In this document: piece after piece, positions 7,410-15,505 of the stretch
How positions within the stretch are numbered: the stretch's first letter is position 1
Layout: each line of letters opens with the position of its first letter
From: Chloroflexota bacterium
GTDB lineage: Bacteria; Chloroflexota; Anaerolineae; UBA1429
NCBI GenBank assembly: GCA_012841405.1
Contig: DUUT01000183.1
Coordinates: 1 to 35,845 of the forward strand
Length of the DNA stretch: 35,845 bases
Direction: 5' to 3'
Notes under the pieces: generated by a model
What the model saw: the letters and a program-made list of their open reading frames with translations, nothing else
What the model was told of the DNA's origin: nothing
The model's database searches: none
Position numbers and translations under genes: made by a program

Positions 7410-8585
7410 ATGCGCATCGAATCGGTGGACATGTTCTACCTCTCCATGCCCGAGATCGAGGACATTGGCGATGGCAGCCAGGACGCCTGTCTCGTGCGCC
7501 TGCGCGCCGGCGACTATGTCGGCTGGGGCGAGTGCGAATCCTCACCGCTGCCGACCATCGCAGCACTGGTGACGCCCTGGTCGCACAGCGCCTGCAAGCC
7601 CGTGCGCGACGCCGTCCTCGGGCAACGGCTCGATGACGTGGCCGACATCGCGCGCATCGCCGCCAAGGTCCGCGCCGATAGCCTAGATCTGCTCCAGGCC
7701 GACCACGCCCTGTCGGGGATCGAGGCGGCCATGTGGGACCTGCTCGGCAAGCGGCTGAGCGAGCCCGTCTACCGGCTGCTCGGGTACCCGTGCGCTTACG
7801 CCAAGATGCCCTACGCCTCCGTGCTGTTCGGCGATACGCCGCAAGAGACCCTGGAGAAGGCGCGCCAGGCGCGCGCGCAGGGGTTCCGAGCCGCCAAGTT
7901 CGGCTGGGAGGTGTTCGGTCGGGGTACCGTCGCGGAGGACGCCGACCACTTGGTGGCGGCGCGGGAGGGGTTGGGCCCCGAGGGCATGCTGCTCATCGAT
8001 GCCGGCACGGTGTGGCGGGATGACCTCGAGGCGGCCGCACAGCGCATCCCAGCGCTGCAGGCGGCCCGCGTCACCTGGCTCGAGGAGCCGTTCGTCTCGG
8101 GCGCCCTCCGCGAGTACGCGGCACTGGCGGCGCGCTGCGCCCCGGTCAAGCTGGCGGCGGGCGAGGGCAGCCACAACGAGTACATGGCCTACCACCTCAT
8201 CGACTATGGTGGCGTCGGCTACATCCAGATCGACGTGGGACGCATTGGCGGCATCGGCGCCGCCAAGCGCGTGGCCGATTATGCCCAGGCGCGGGGGGTC
8301 ACCTACGTCAACCACACCTTTACCAGCCACCTGGCGCTGAGCGCCTCGCTGCAGCCGTACGCCGGCGTCGCGCAGGACGTGCTCAGCGAGTACCCCATGG
8401 AGCTCAAAGCGCTGGCGCGCGAGATGACCGTCGAGCACATCGAGCGCGACGCGGAGGGCATGATCCACGCGCCCGATCGCCCGGGATTGGGCATGACGCC
8501 CAATACGGAGGCCCTGCGCAAGTACCTCGTGGACGTCGAGATCCGCGCCAAGGGCGAGGTACGCTACCGCACCCCCGAGCTTTAG
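7410..8585 (+). CDS. Enolase-superfamily (mandelate racemase/muconate lactonizing) enzyme
   Basis: A 391-residue enolase-superfamily protein. The N-terminal capping domain (1-125) precedes a beta-barrel with Lys163 (AAKFGW), metal ligands Asp197 (LIDAG), Glu225/226 (WLEEPF) and Glu252 (AAGEGSHN), Asp275 (IQIDVGRIGGI) and a C-terminal His (VNHTFTSH, 302 or 307). This set fits the group that dehydrates sugar acids such as galactonate, fuconate or rhamnonate to 2-keto-3-deoxy acids; racemases and cycloisomerases share the fold. The ATG at 7410 is preferred over a longer upstream frame because the capping domain begins there and GGGAGG precedes it. An HpaI aldolase upstream and KDG kinase/aldolase genes at 16-18 kb could use the product, which is inference. 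Confidence 0.83.
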   Translation: MRIESVDMFYLSMPEIEDIGDGSQDACLVRLRAGDYVGWGECESSPLPTIAALVTPWSHSACKPVRDAVLGQRLDDVADIARIAAKVRADSLDLLQADHALSGIEAAMWDLLGKRLSEPVYRLLGYPCAYAKMPYASVLFGDTPQETLEKARQARAQGFRAAKFGWEVFGRGTVAEDADHLVAAREGLGPEGMLLIDAGTVWRDDLEAAAQRIPALQAARVTWLEEPFVSGALREYAALAARCAPVKLAAGEGSHNEYMAYHLIDYGGVGYIQIDVGRIGGIGAAKRVADYAQARGVTYVNHTFTSHLALSASLQPYAGVAQDVLSEYPMELKALAREMTVEHIERDAEGMIHAPDRPGLGMTPNTEALRKYLVDVEIRAKGEVRYRTPEL

Positions 8586-8609
8586 CCGAGGCCGTGCCGT
8601 CCCCGCGCC

Positions 8610-9641
8610 TCAGGACGTGCGGCTCGCCGGGACGCCCGTCACCACGGGCGTGCGCTGAGCGTCCACATAGACGTGGTAGGCGCGACTGTAGCTCATGATG
8701 GCGTCCAGACAGGCCGCCGCCTCGATAAAGGCGGCGGCCACTTGCGTCGTATAGCCGACGATCATGGTGAAATCACCGGGAGTGAGGCCGATACGGGAGC
8801 GGAGGGCGAGGGCCAGGAACACGACGGCGAACTGGCTGCCGACCAGCGCTACCTGGCGGAGCAGCAGCGACACCTGGTGCCGGGCTACCAGGGTGATGAG
8901 CACGTTGGCGCGCTCGCGCATGGTGCGCCGAAAGCGCTCCTGCGCGCCCTCGTCGTGGCCTCTGGTGATGACGTGCACACCGGCGCCCTCCAGCCGGCTG
9001 ATGACGGAGTACTGGGCATCGCGCAGCACCCGCAGTCGGTCGTTAAAGATGATCGTCAGCACCAGCGGCACGATGAGGCTGGCGGCATACACCGCCCCCA
9101 GCAGGCGGTTGTAGGTGATGAGGCTGGCGGCCACCACGGTGATCTTGATGATGACGGGCGTAAAGCTCCCCAGGACGTGGTAGGCGGCGTTGGTGATGCC
9201 GCTCACGGCGTTGGCCACGCGGCTGTTCGCCTCGCCCGCGGCCTCCATATCCGCCGCCGTCATGCGCGCCGCCTCCGCGAGCGTCAGCTCGACGCGCTGG
9301 CTGAAATCGGTCTCGTAGAACATCTTGTGGCGCAGGATGATGTTGGCCCGCGCCACCGCCGGGGCGAGGAGACTGGCCCCCAGAAAGAGCCACACGACGT
9401 GGCCCACATCTTCGCCGCTCAGGCGGTCGACAAAGAGACCCAGCAGGCGCACGGGTGCGAGGGCAGACAGCTCCTGCAGCACCGTGACCGCCAGAATGGC
9501 CAGGGCATAGCGGCGATAGAGCCAGATCAGCCGACCCACAGCCCGGGCGAACTGCCAATTCCGATCGGCGCCCCAGAGGACGTCCAAGCGCGTAACGATC
9601 CATCGAGGCCGCCACGACACCCACCCGAACGATCGCCCCAT
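8610..9641 (-). CDS. ABC exporter-type transmembrane domain lacking an ATPase domain
   Basis: A 343-residue membrane protein resembling only the type I ABC exporter membrane domain. Six hydrophobic segments are visible near 45-70, 82-103, 158-178, 181-199, 263-283 and 291-312, with a long polar stretch between the second and third holding the cytoplasmic loop pattern FSQRVELTLAEAARMTAADMEAAGEANSR. The chain ends about 20 residues past the last segment, where the linker to a nucleotide-binding domain would start. There is no Walker A or LSGGQ here or in the neighbouring sequence. Downstream, only 24 bp separate its stop from that of the convergent enolase-superfamily gene, so no ATPase gene can follow. 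It may pair with an ATPase encoded elsewhere or be a decayed exporter. Confidence 0.72.
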   Translation of the reverse strand: MGRSFGWVSWRPRWIVTRLDVLWGADRNWQFARAVGRLIWLYRRYALAILAVTVLQELSALAPVRLLGLFVDRLSGEDVGHVVWLFLGASLLAPAVARANIILRHKMFYETDFSQRVELTLAEAARMTAADMEAAGEANSRVANAVSGITNAAYHVLGSFTPVIIKITVVAASLITYNRLLGAVYAASLIVPLVLTIIFNDRLRVLRDAQYSVISRLEGAGVHVITRGHDEGAQERFRRTMRERANVLITLVARHQVSLLLRQVALVGSQFAVVFLALALRSRIGLTPGDFTMIVGYTTQVAAAFIEAAACLDAIMSYSRAYHVYVDAQRTPVVTGVPASRTS

Positions 9642-9711
9642 GATGCCTCACAGGAAGAACGCCACCGGCGCACTCGGAGGGAGCGCGGCCGCACAGCCCA
9701 AACTAGCGCCT

Positions 9712-9740
9712 AGCATACACCGTCCGCCACGCCGTGCCAA
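9712..9740 (-). promoter_or_regulatory. Promoter for the ABC membrane-domain gene
   Basis: On the minus strand TTGGCA (complement of 9735-9740) and TATGCT (9712-9717) are spaced 17 bp, about 70 bp upstream of the start at 9641. This suggests the orphan gene is still transcribed. Confidence 0.45.
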
Positions 9741-9790
9741 GGGGTGCCGCATGCCACCGGAACAGGAGACACGACAACGGCGCCATGACG

Positions 9791-9832
9791 CCCTCTCCCG
9801 GTGCGCCGGGAGAGAGGGGCAGGGTTGAGGGG
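9791..9832 (+). repeat. REP-like palindromic element, copy 1
   Basis: CTCTCCCGG (9793-9801) pairs with CCGGGAGAG (9806-9814) over a TGCG loop, followed by a GGGGCAGGGTTGAGGGG tail. The same hairpin-plus-tail layout occurs in the opposite orientation at 16187-16225. Elements of this form (CCCTCTCCC...GGGAGAGGG with a GGGTGAGGGG tail) are dispersed in many GC-rich genomes. Confidence 0.6.
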
Positions 9833-9929
9833 CAGCGGCGGGCTCTCGGTGACACGCTGTCCTCCCAGCGTTCTGGACGCACGCCGCCGCCGGCGCTCGG
9901 CGAGATCCCCTAGGCCTGGCACCGCCGTG

Positions 9930-9970
9930 AAAGCAAAAGGCCGAGGGAGCGCCGTGGCGCTCCCTCGGCC
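9930..9970 (-). terminator. Rho-independent terminator of the SIMPL-domain gene
   Basis: A perfect 15-bp stem (9939-9953 with 9956-9970) lies 21 bp past the minus-strand stop at 9992. Read on the minus strand it is followed by TTTTGCTTT, a good U-tract. This is the clearest intrinsic terminator of the window. Confidence 0.85.
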
Positions 9971-9991
9971 CGTGGCCTGATGGGGCCGTCA

Positions 9992-10792
9992 CTACCCGTC
10001 GATCGCGTAGACCACCTGGAGCTGGAGCGAAACGTCCTGCTCGCCCGGGGTAAAGGGACCGGCGCCGCCCAAGCCATCGACCGCCGCAGCGCGCATGGCG
10101 CCATAGACGGGCGAAGCGCCGACGATCTCGCTCACGCTCACCACCGGGCCCACGGCGACACCGTTGAGGGCGGCGAGCTCCTCGGCCTTGGCCAAGGCGT
10201 CGGCGATCGCCTTCTCCCGCGCCTCGGAGGCCAGCGCCTCTGGCTTGTCGATACCAAAGTTCACGCCGTTGATGGCATTCGCGCCCGCCTCGACGGCGGC
10301 GTCGATGATGGCACCAACGCTGTCCAGGTCGCGGATGATCACGCGCACGTTATTGTTCACACGGTAGGTGATCTGTTCCGTAGCTGCACTGGTCGCGCTG
10401 TCGATCATGGGTGCGGGTCGCGCGTTGCGATCCGCCCAGACGTTAAAGCCCGACGTCTGGATGTCGCGTTCCGCCACGCCCGCCGCGGTGAGCGCCTCGA
10501 GGATGTCGGCCATCGTCTTGGAGGCGTCATCGATGGCGTCCCGCACGCTCGTTCCCGTCGTTTCGACGCCGATGTGCGCGGTGGCGATATCGGGCGTGAC
10601 GCTGACGGTACCGGTGCCGACGACGGTAATGGTGCGCGGCATGGACGCCTCCCCCGTGGGCTCCTGGGCGCGTGACGCCGCTGGCGTGGTGCGCGTCTGG
10701 GCCAAGACGGACCAGCCCGACAGCGCCACGGCGACCACAGCGCCGACGACCAGAAGCGATGTGACCAATCTCCCTATACGACCGTTCGACAT
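9992..10792 (-). CDS. SIMPL-domain (DUF541) exported protein
   Basis: A 266-residue protein with an N-terminal signal or anchor (about 8-32, GRLVTSLLVVGAVVAVALSG) followed by a SIMPL/DUF541 domain from about 52. The hallmarks ITVVGTGTVSVTPDIATAHIGVETTG, AGVAERDIQTSGFNVWA and ALAKAEELAALNGVAVG are present. The family forms periplasmic or extracytoplasmic oligomers (BP26/Omp28 and YggE relatives) and is linked to oxidative stress in E. coli, without a known catalytic activity. AGCGGAGGTAACC precedes the ATG. It is followed by a strong terminator and is separated by 140 bp from the upstream metallophosphoesterase gene, so it may have its own promoter. Confidence 0.85.
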   Translation of the reverse strand: MSNGRIGRLVTSLLVVGAVVAVALSGWSVLAQTRTTPAASRAQEPTGEASMPRTITVVGTGTVSVTPDIATAHIGVETTGTSVRDAIDDASKTMADILEALTAAGVAERDIQTSGFNVWADRNARPAPMIDSATSAATEQITYRVNNNVRVIIRDLDSVGAIIDAAVEAGANAINGVNFGIDKPEALASEAREKAIADALAKAEELAALNGVAVGPVVSVSEIVGASPVYGAMRAAAVDGLGGAGPFTPGEQDVSLQLQVVYAIDG

Positions 10793-10841
10793 GACGGTTA
10801 CCTCCGCTTCTCTGTTGGCTACGTGCGGGCGAATCTACAGT

Positions 10842-10856
10842 GTGAGCCGTGCTCAC
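10842..10856. promoter_or_regulatory. Palindrome upstream of the SIMPL gene
   Basis: GTGAGC-CGT-GCTCAC is a 6+3+6 inverted repeat 50 bp upstream of the start, next to a minus-strand TAGATT (10832-10837) that could be a -10. It may be an operator. No convincing -35 was found. Confidence 0.25.
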
Positions 10857-10932
10857 CGGCGATGCGCCCAGCATCACCTTCAGGACGCGGGTCGCCAGCC
10901 AAAGGTTCCCGGCGACGTGAGGAGACGGCGCA

Positions 10933-11832
10933 TCAGGCGGCACCGGCACTGCGCAGGGTCAGCAGCGTCACCTCGGGGCGGCAGTTGAGGCGCACCGGCG
11001 GCGAGACGGTGCCCAGGCCACGGTTGACGTACACCGGCCAGCGTGGCGCCTGCACGAGCCCCTGCGCGTACTTTTGGCCATAGCAGGAGGGGAGGACCGG
11101 GGCACCCAGGAGGGGCAGGCGCACCTGGCCACCGTGGGTATGCCCCGAGAGCGCCAGATCCACGCGTTGGGCGGCGAGCACCTCGTGGACATCCGGGTTG
11201 TGCACCAGGAGGAGGCGCGCCTCATCGGGCGGCAGCTCATCCAGCAGCGCGCTACCACGGGCGAGGGCGCGCTCCCACACCCCTGCAAAGGCGTTGCACC
11301 GTGCCCCGGGGCGGTTTGTGCGCCCGACATCGTCCACGCCCACGATCCACAGCCGGGCCCCCGCGGCGTCGAGGGGCACGGCCGCGTCGCGCAACACGGT
11401 GATACCCACCTCCGCCAGGCCCGTCGCCACATGGTCTGCATCGGTCCAGACATCGTGGTTGCCCAGGACGGCATACACGCCGAGGGGCGCCTGCAGGGGA
11501 GCGAGCGCTTGGGCACAGAGGGCGACATGCGTCGCGTCATGGGTGACATAGTCCCCCGTCAGGGCGACGAGGTCCGGCGCCAACCGCTGCACCACCTCTA
11601 CGGCTCGGCCAAGATGGTTGGCGTCGGCCGGGGAGGTGACGTGCATGTCGCTGAGCTGCGCGACGGTGAGGCCATCGAGGGCCGGAGGCAGTGCAGGCAG
11701 CTCCACGGTACACCGGGCGATATCCAGCCACGCAGGCTCGACCATGAGGGCATAGGCCGGTCCCAGGACGCCAGCCGAGAGGGCGGTGAGGGCACCACCG
11801 CAGGCGAGGCGCAGAAAGGGGCGTCGCCCCAT
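10933..11832 (-). CDS. Tat-exported metallophosphoesterase (YkuE/YaeI-like)
   Basis: A 299-residue calcineurin-like phosphoesterase. Residues 1-28 (GRRPFLRLACGGALTALSAG, AYA) look like a twin-arginine signal. The metal and catalytic blocks are all present: LSDMHV (Asp62, His64), LTGDYV (Asp94), LGNHDVW (Asn125, His126), VHNPD (His211) and SGHTHGGQV (His231, His233). Members hydrolyse phosphoesters outside the cytoplasm; B. subtilis YkuE is a Tat substrate of the cell wall, and some relatives act on lipid A precursors. The ATG at 11832 is used because the Tat signal begins there; the frame stays open upstream but overlaps the transporter gene in a different frame. It follows tauE by 31 bp and is probably in the same operon. 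Confidence 0.85.
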   Translation of the reverse strand: MGRRPFLRLACGGALTALSAGVLGPAYALMVEPAWLDIARCTVELPALPPALDGLTVAQLSDMHVTSPADANHLGRAVEVVQRLAPDLVALTGDYVTHDATHVALCAQALAPLQAPLGVYAVLGNHDVWTDADHVATGLAEVGITVLRDAAVPLDAAGARLWIVGVDDVGRTNRPGARCNAFAGVWERALARGSALLDELPPDEARLLLVHNPDVHEVLAAQRVDLALSGHTHGGQVRLPLLGAPVLPSCYGQKYAQGLVQAPRWPVYVNRGLGTVSPPVRLNCRPEVTLLTLRSAGAA

Positions 11833-11863
11833 CCTAGACCGTCGGCTCACATCACGCCACCCG

Positions 11864-12730
11864 TTACATGACCAGACCGATGAGCTTGCCCAGCACGATG
11901 AGCAGGGCGCCGACAACCACCAGCACGAAGGAGCGCTTGAGCTGTTGGCCGTCGCAGCGGTCGCAGAGGGTAGCACCGAACTGCACCCCCACCGACCCTC
12001 CGATGAGGAGGGGCACGGCGAGCGCCAGGTTGGTGTTGCCCGCGCCGGCATGGACGATGACGGCGACGAAGGAGGAGAGGGCGATGAGGGCCAGGCTGGT
12101 GGCCGCGGCCTGGTGCGCACGCATACCCACGAGATAGATGAGGGCAGGCACGAGAATGACGCCACCACCGATGCCGAGCAGCCCCGTCAGAAAGCCTAGC
12201 GCCAGCCCAAAGTAGGACATGACGACGATGCTCAGGCGGGGATGGGTGAGGGTGGGGAAATCGGTATAGGGCGGGCAGTGGATGCGCGCAAAGAGCCCCT
12301 TGCACTCCTCCTCATCACCTGGCCGCCGCGCATCGCACCAGATCCACAGGGCGATCCCGGCGAGCACGATGGTAAAGATGCCCAAGAGGATGAGGTCGAC
12401 GGCCACCACCTCGCGGCCGTTGATGGTGACCGCCCCCATACCGCCAAGCCCCTCGAGGAGGGCCGCTCCCAGGCGTACGCCGACATAGTTGCCGCCAAAG
12501 ACCACGGCCGCCACCTTGTAGTCGGTGAGTCCCTCATGGCGCCGGCGGTAGAGCCCGGCGGCCGAGACCCCCAGGATCTGCATGGCGCCGGTGCCCACGG
12601 CGATGGGCATCGGCACACCCAGCAGCACGTTGAGCAGCGGGGTGATGAGAAAGCCGCCGCCGACGCCAAAGAGCCCCGTCAGGACACCCACGGCGGTACC
12701 AATACCCAAGGCCCCTAACGCCACGAGCAT
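11864..12730 (-). CDS. TauE/SafE-family membrane transporter
   Basis: A 288-residue polytopic membrane protein of the TauE/SafE family, proposed exporters of sulfite or other organosulfur anions. The two internally related halves show the signature [15 protein letters not shown] (about 19-33) and [15 protein letters not shown], joined by a polar, Cys-containing loop ([14 protein letters not shown] to HCPPYTDFP). Its ATG overlaps the TGA of the small upstream gene (TGATG), implying translational coupling, and the metallophosphoesterase follows. The transported compound cannot be deduced; the family is broad and often over-annotated as sulfite exporters. Confidence 0.85.
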   Translation of the reverse strand: MLVALGALGIGTAVGVLTGLFGVGGGFLITPLLNVLLGVPMPIAVGTGAMQILGVSAAGLYRRRHEGLTDYKVAAVVFGGNYVGVRLGAALLEGLGGMGAVTINGREVVAVDLILLGIFTIVLAGIALWIWCDARRPGDEEECKGLFARIHCPPYTDFPTLTHPRLSIVVMSYFGLALGFLTGLLGIGGGVILVPALIYLVGMRAHQAAATSLALIALSSFVAVIVHAGAGNTNLALAVPLLIGGSVGVQFGATLCDRCDGQQLKRSFVLVVVGALLIVLGKLIGLVM

Positions 12731-12891
12731 CAGTGCGCCACCTCGGGAGAGGCCTCGTCACGCTGCGCTTGGCGTCGCTCGCGGCCGTGCTGGCGCCAAT
12801 CGCGGTAACGATCGAACAACCAGGCGCTCAAGAGTCCCCAACCGACGGGGACGGCCAGGGCCATCAGAATGGTGCCCACCGTGTCGTTCAT
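12730..12891 (-). CDS. Small single-span membrane protein (53 aa)
   Basis: A 53-residue protein: a polar start (MNDT), one hydrophobic span ([22 protein letters not shown], about 5-26) and a strongly charged tail rich in Arg, Gln and Glu. GAGGA precedes the ATG at 12891. Its TGA overlaps the tauE ATG by one base, and a good promoter lies 40 bp upstream, so it heads the operon. The longer open frame beginning at 12993 runs through the promoter and is not credible. I do not recognise a family; it may help assemble or regulate the transporter. Confidence 0.65.
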   Translation of the reverse strand: MNDTVGTILMALAVPVGWGLLSAWLFDRYRDWRQHGRERRQAQRDEASPEVAH

Positions 12892-12933
12892 GGCAGTGTC
12901 CTCAATGTAAGTCGGGCAAATGCGGGTAACCCT

Positions 12934-12962
12934 ATTATAGGGGTGGTATGGTGCGGGGCCAA
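12934..12962 (-). promoter_or_regulatory. Promoter for the small protein-tauE-phosphoesterase operon
   Basis: On the minus strand TTGGCC (complement of 12957-12962) and a consensus TATAAT (12934-12939) are spaced 17 bp, ending about 40 bp before the ATG at 12891. The consensus -10 in a GC-rich background makes this a strong candidate. Confidence 0.65.
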
Positions 12963-13019
12963 TTGCGCTGGCACGCCGCGCCCCACGTGCCACCGCTCTG
13001 CCCGCGACCGGCGGGCGCG

Positions 13020-14216
13020 CTATTCGGCGCCCGCAAGGCTGGGCTGTGGCGCGGACGCCGGGGTGCGTATCGCCAGGGCAAAGGGCACGGAGGCGAGGAT
13101 GATACCCGCGGCGCCGTAGCAGAGCGTCTCATAGCCCACGATCTGGAGGAGCGACCCTGCCACGAGCGACATGCCAACCGAGGAGACGTGATTGATGCTC
13201 ATGCCAGCCGACAGGGTAGGGCTCAACTCCTCGGGGGGCGCGATGCGGTTCACATAAGTGGTCAGGGCGAGGTGCATGGTGACCAGCAGGTTGATGCCGA
13301 TGACCATGGCGCACAGGAACAGGGCATTGTGCACCGTCGCATAGCCGATGAAGCACAGGGCGAGCAGCACATAGCTCCCCGTGAGCGTCAACCGCTCGCC
13401 AAGCCGGTCGATGAGCTTGCCAAAGCGCGGCACGACGATGAGGTTCACGACGCTACTGGTGAGCAGGAGCAGGCTGATGGCGCGGGTATCCAACCCATAG
13501 TTCTGCACGAGGATGAGGGTGCCAAAGGCACCGAACACCTGCATCCGCGAGCCCTCGAAAAAGGTGAGGATATAGTAGAGGCCGTAGCGACGCTTGAGCA
13601 GCATACGCGGCATCGCCTTGCCCGCACTGGCGGCGTCCATCGGTAGACGTGTCACGAGATAGGCAGCCACGATGATGACCACGCCTCCCAACGCGTAAAA
13701 GGCGCGCAGCGGCAGCACAGCGGCCAACAGCGCCACCACGCCCATGCCAGCGATCGCCGCCAGCGAGGCGACGGAGGTGATGGTGCCCAGCACCTCGCCG
13801 GAACGCCCCTTGGGGGCCAGCCCCATCCCCAGGGCCTGTTCCACCGGTGACCAGTTGTGGAATCCGAGGCTGGCGATGATGGCCACGGCCACCACAGCGG
13901 TGTACGACCCCACCAGCACGTACAGGCCGTAGCCGATGCCCATGAGGATGAGCGACAGCATCGCTCGCCGCACGAGGGGCAGGTGCATGACGAGGGCCGC
14001 CACGAACATGAGGCTGAGGCCGGGAATCTCACGGAAACCCGTCAGCCATAGCACCTGGGCGCCGCTGAGCCCCAGGACGTCGACGAAAAAGTTCGTGTTG
14101 ACGGCGTTCACGATCCCCTGGCCAAAACGCTCCAGGAATACCGTCGCAATGAGGATGATGAGGTTGGTGTTCCAGAAACTCGTATCCGCAAAGGGTCCGC
14201 GCCACCGTTTCCGCAT
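13020..14216 (-). CDS. MFS transporter
   Basis: A 398-residue major facilitator with about 12 hydrophobic segments and a central charged loop (LPMDAASAGKAMPRMLLKRRYG). The second half contains PRFGKLIDRLGERL, the MFS loop 8-9 motif related to the conserved motif A. The N-terminus (WRGPFADTSFWNTNLIILIATVFLERFGQGIVNAVNTNFF) lacks an obvious substrate signature. AGGAGAT precedes the ATG. A convincing extended -10 promoter and a palindromic operator-like site lie upstream, so it is probably repressor-controlled. No substrate is assigned; the downstream operon has its own promoter. Confidence 0.85.
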   Translation of the reverse strand: MRKRWRGPFADTSFWNTNLIILIATVFLERFGQGIVNAVNTNFFVDVLGLSGAQVLWLTGFREIPGLSLMFVAALVMHLPLVRRAMLSLILMGIGYGLYVLVGSYTAVVAVAIIASLGFHNWSPVEQALGMGLAPKGRSGEVLGTITSVASLAAIAGMGVVALLAAVLPLRAFYALGGVVIIVAAYLVTRLPMDAASAGKAMPRMLLKRRYGLYYILTFFEGSRMQVFGAFGTLILVQNYGLDTRAISLLLLTSSVVNLIVVPRFGKLIDRLGERLTLTGSYVLLALCFIGYATVHNALFLCAMVIGINLLVTMHLALTTYVNRIAPPEELSPTLSAGMSINHVSSVGMSLVAGSLLQIVGYETLCYGAAGIILASVPFALAIRTPASAPQPSLAGAE

Positions 14217-14246
14217 CGGTCATCTCCTAGCTATCGGGGATCTGGC

Positions 14247-14258
14247 GACAACGTTGTC
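14247..14258. promoter_or_regulatory. LacI-family-like operator palindrome
   Basis: GACAACGTTGTC is a perfect 12-bp palindrome with a central CG, the form of many LacI/GalR-family operators. It lies in the MFS leader just downstream of the -10 at 14275-14280, where bound repressor would block initiation or elongation. No LacI-type gene is in the window. Confidence 0.5.
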
Positions 14259-14274
14259 AGCGGCCAGTTGGCGC

Positions 14275-14303
14275 ATTCTAGCATCGTCCCCAGGTCGGGG
14301 CAA
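14275..14303 (-). promoter_or_regulatory. Extended -10 promoter of the MFS gene
   Basis: On the minus strand TTGCCC (complement of 14298-14303) and TAGAAT (14275-14280) are spaced 17 bp, and the -10 is preceded by TGC (TGnTAGAAT). The ATG is about 60 bp downstream. Confidence 0.5.
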
Positions 14304-14364
14304 ACGCACCTTGTTTGGCGGATAGTGCGCAGTGCGCTGCGCGCGGCGGTGCCAGGGCCTGGGG

Positions 14365-14393
14365 TTGACGCCCCCCTGGGCTCCCACTAGACT
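14365..14393 (+). promoter_or_regulatory. Promoter for the alpha/beta hydrolase gene
   Basis: TTGACG at 14365-14370 and TAGACT at 14388-14393 are spaced 17 bp, 40 bp upstream of the ATG at 14433. It is divergent from the MFS promoter, with about 60 bp between the two -35 elements. Confidence 0.5.
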
Positions 14394-14432
14394 CCCCCTG
14401 CCTCACTACTCCTCACCATCTGGAGGCCGATC

Positions 14433-15347
14433 ATGACCGATGCCACCACGGCGCAGCGCCGTGCCGAGCTGTACGCCCTGTTGGGCGACCTTCCCGACCG
14501 CCACCATCCCATCGCGGCAGAGACGCTCGCCATCAGCGAGCGCGACGGCTACATCCTGGAGACGCTGGTCCTCGACCTGAACGGCATCGAGCCCGTGCCG
14601 GCGTTCCTGGCGCGGCCCGCCGGCGAGGTGCGCCAGGCGCCGGCGGTGCTCTACAACCACGCCCATGGCGGCGACTATGTGCTCGGCAAGCGCGAGTTCA
14701 TCGAGGGCCGCGGCGCGCTGCAGTCCCCGCCGTATGCCAAGGTGCTGACGGATTTGGGCTATTGCGCCCTGTGCATCGACAGCTGGAATTTCGGCGAGCG
14801 GCGCGGCCGCACCGAGTCCGAGCTGTTCAAAGAGATGCTTTGGCACGGACGGGTCCTGTGGGGCATGATGGTGTACGACAGCATCCGTGCCCTCGATTAC
14901 TTGGCCGAGCGCCCCGAGGTGGACCCCACCCGCCTGGCGACGCTGGGCCTCTCCATGGGCAGCACCATGGCCTGGTGGTTGGCGGCCCTCGACGAGCGCG
15001 TCAAGGTGTGCGTCGATATCTGCTGCCTCACCGATTTCCAGGAGCTGATCGCCACGCGGGGCCTCGATGGCCACGGCATCTACTACTATGTCCCCCGTCT
15101 GCTGCAGCACTTTGACACGGCGGGCATCAACGCCCTCATCGCACCGCGCGCGCACCTAGCACTGGCGGGCAACCATGACGAGCTGACGCCCCCTGCCGGG
15201 CTGGACAAGATCGACGCCGCGCTGCGGCAGGTCTATGCCGAACAGGGGGTGCCCGAGCGCTGGCAGATGCTGCGCTACGACACGGGGCATTTTGAGACCG
15301 CCCACGGACGCAAGGCCGTCATCGCCTTCCTACAGCGCTGGCTATGA
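14433..15347 (+). CDS. Alpha/beta hydrolase, dienelactone-hydrolase-like
   Basis: A 304-residue alpha/beta hydrolase. The nucleophile elbow is GLSMGS with Ser174, the acid is probably Asp249 (AGNHDELTP) and the base His286 (TGHFET), so the catalytic triad is intact. The N-terminal part ([38 protein letters not shown]) fits prolyl-oligopeptidase/DLH-type hydrolases that act on esters or acylated sugars. No signal peptide is seen, so it is cytoplasmic. GGAGG precedes the ATG. The gene diverges from the MFS transporter and may process an imported compound, which is inference. Confidence 0.82.
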   Translation: MTDATTAQRRAELYALLGDLPDRHHPIAAETLAISERDGYILETLVLDLNGIEPVPAFLARPAGEVRQAPAVLYNHAHGGDYVLGKREFIEGRGALQSPPYAKVLTDLGYCALCIDSWNFGERRGRTESELFKEMLWHGRVLWGMMVYDSIRALDYLAERPEVDPTRLATLGLSMGSTMAWWLAALDERVKVCVDICCLTDFQELIATRGLDGHGIYYYVPRLLQHFDTAGINALIAPRAHLALAGNHDELTPPAGLDKIDAALRQVYAEQGVPERWQMLRYDTGHFETAHGRKAVIAFLQRWL

Positions 15348-15505
15348 CGTGCCGGGGGGAGAGCATCTCGAGTCAGCGCACAGAGACGCAGGGAGAGGGA
15401 TGAATGGGCACCTCCGGCCAACGGCAGGGCCGCGCAGGCCGCCCGCACAGTCCCCCCCATGATCTCCGTGCCTGCGGGGTGACCACTGAACGGAGAGGGA
15501 ATCGC

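Larger units (their letters stand above)
9642..9929. other. Non-coding gap between the ABC-domain gene and a terminator
   Basis: I find no credible gene in this stretch. It holds the minus-strand promoter at 9712-9740, the repeat at 9791-9832 and, at its right edge, the terminator for the SIMPL gene. Short open frames here lack coding-like third-position bias. Confidence 0.6.

Noticed and set aside
8586-8609. Search for an ATPase domain or gene downstream of the orphan ABC membrane domain
   Set aside because: Only 24 bp separate the convergent stops, and no Walker or LSGGQ motif is seen in any frame nearby.
8632-8651. ACGCCCGT...ACGGGCGT hairpin near the end of the ABC-domain gene
   Set aside because: It lies inside the coding sequence and has no T-run, so it was not called a terminator.
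11833-12168. N-terminal extension of the metallophosphoesterase to 411 residues
   Set aside because: It overlaps the TauE gene in another frame, is Ser/Pro/Arg-rich, and a Tat signal begins exactly at the later ATG.
13011-13034. GCGGGCGC...GCGCCCGC hairpin at the end of the MFS gene as a terminator
   Set aside because: The stem overlaps the stop codon, the loop is large and no U-tract follows on the minus strand, so support is too weak.
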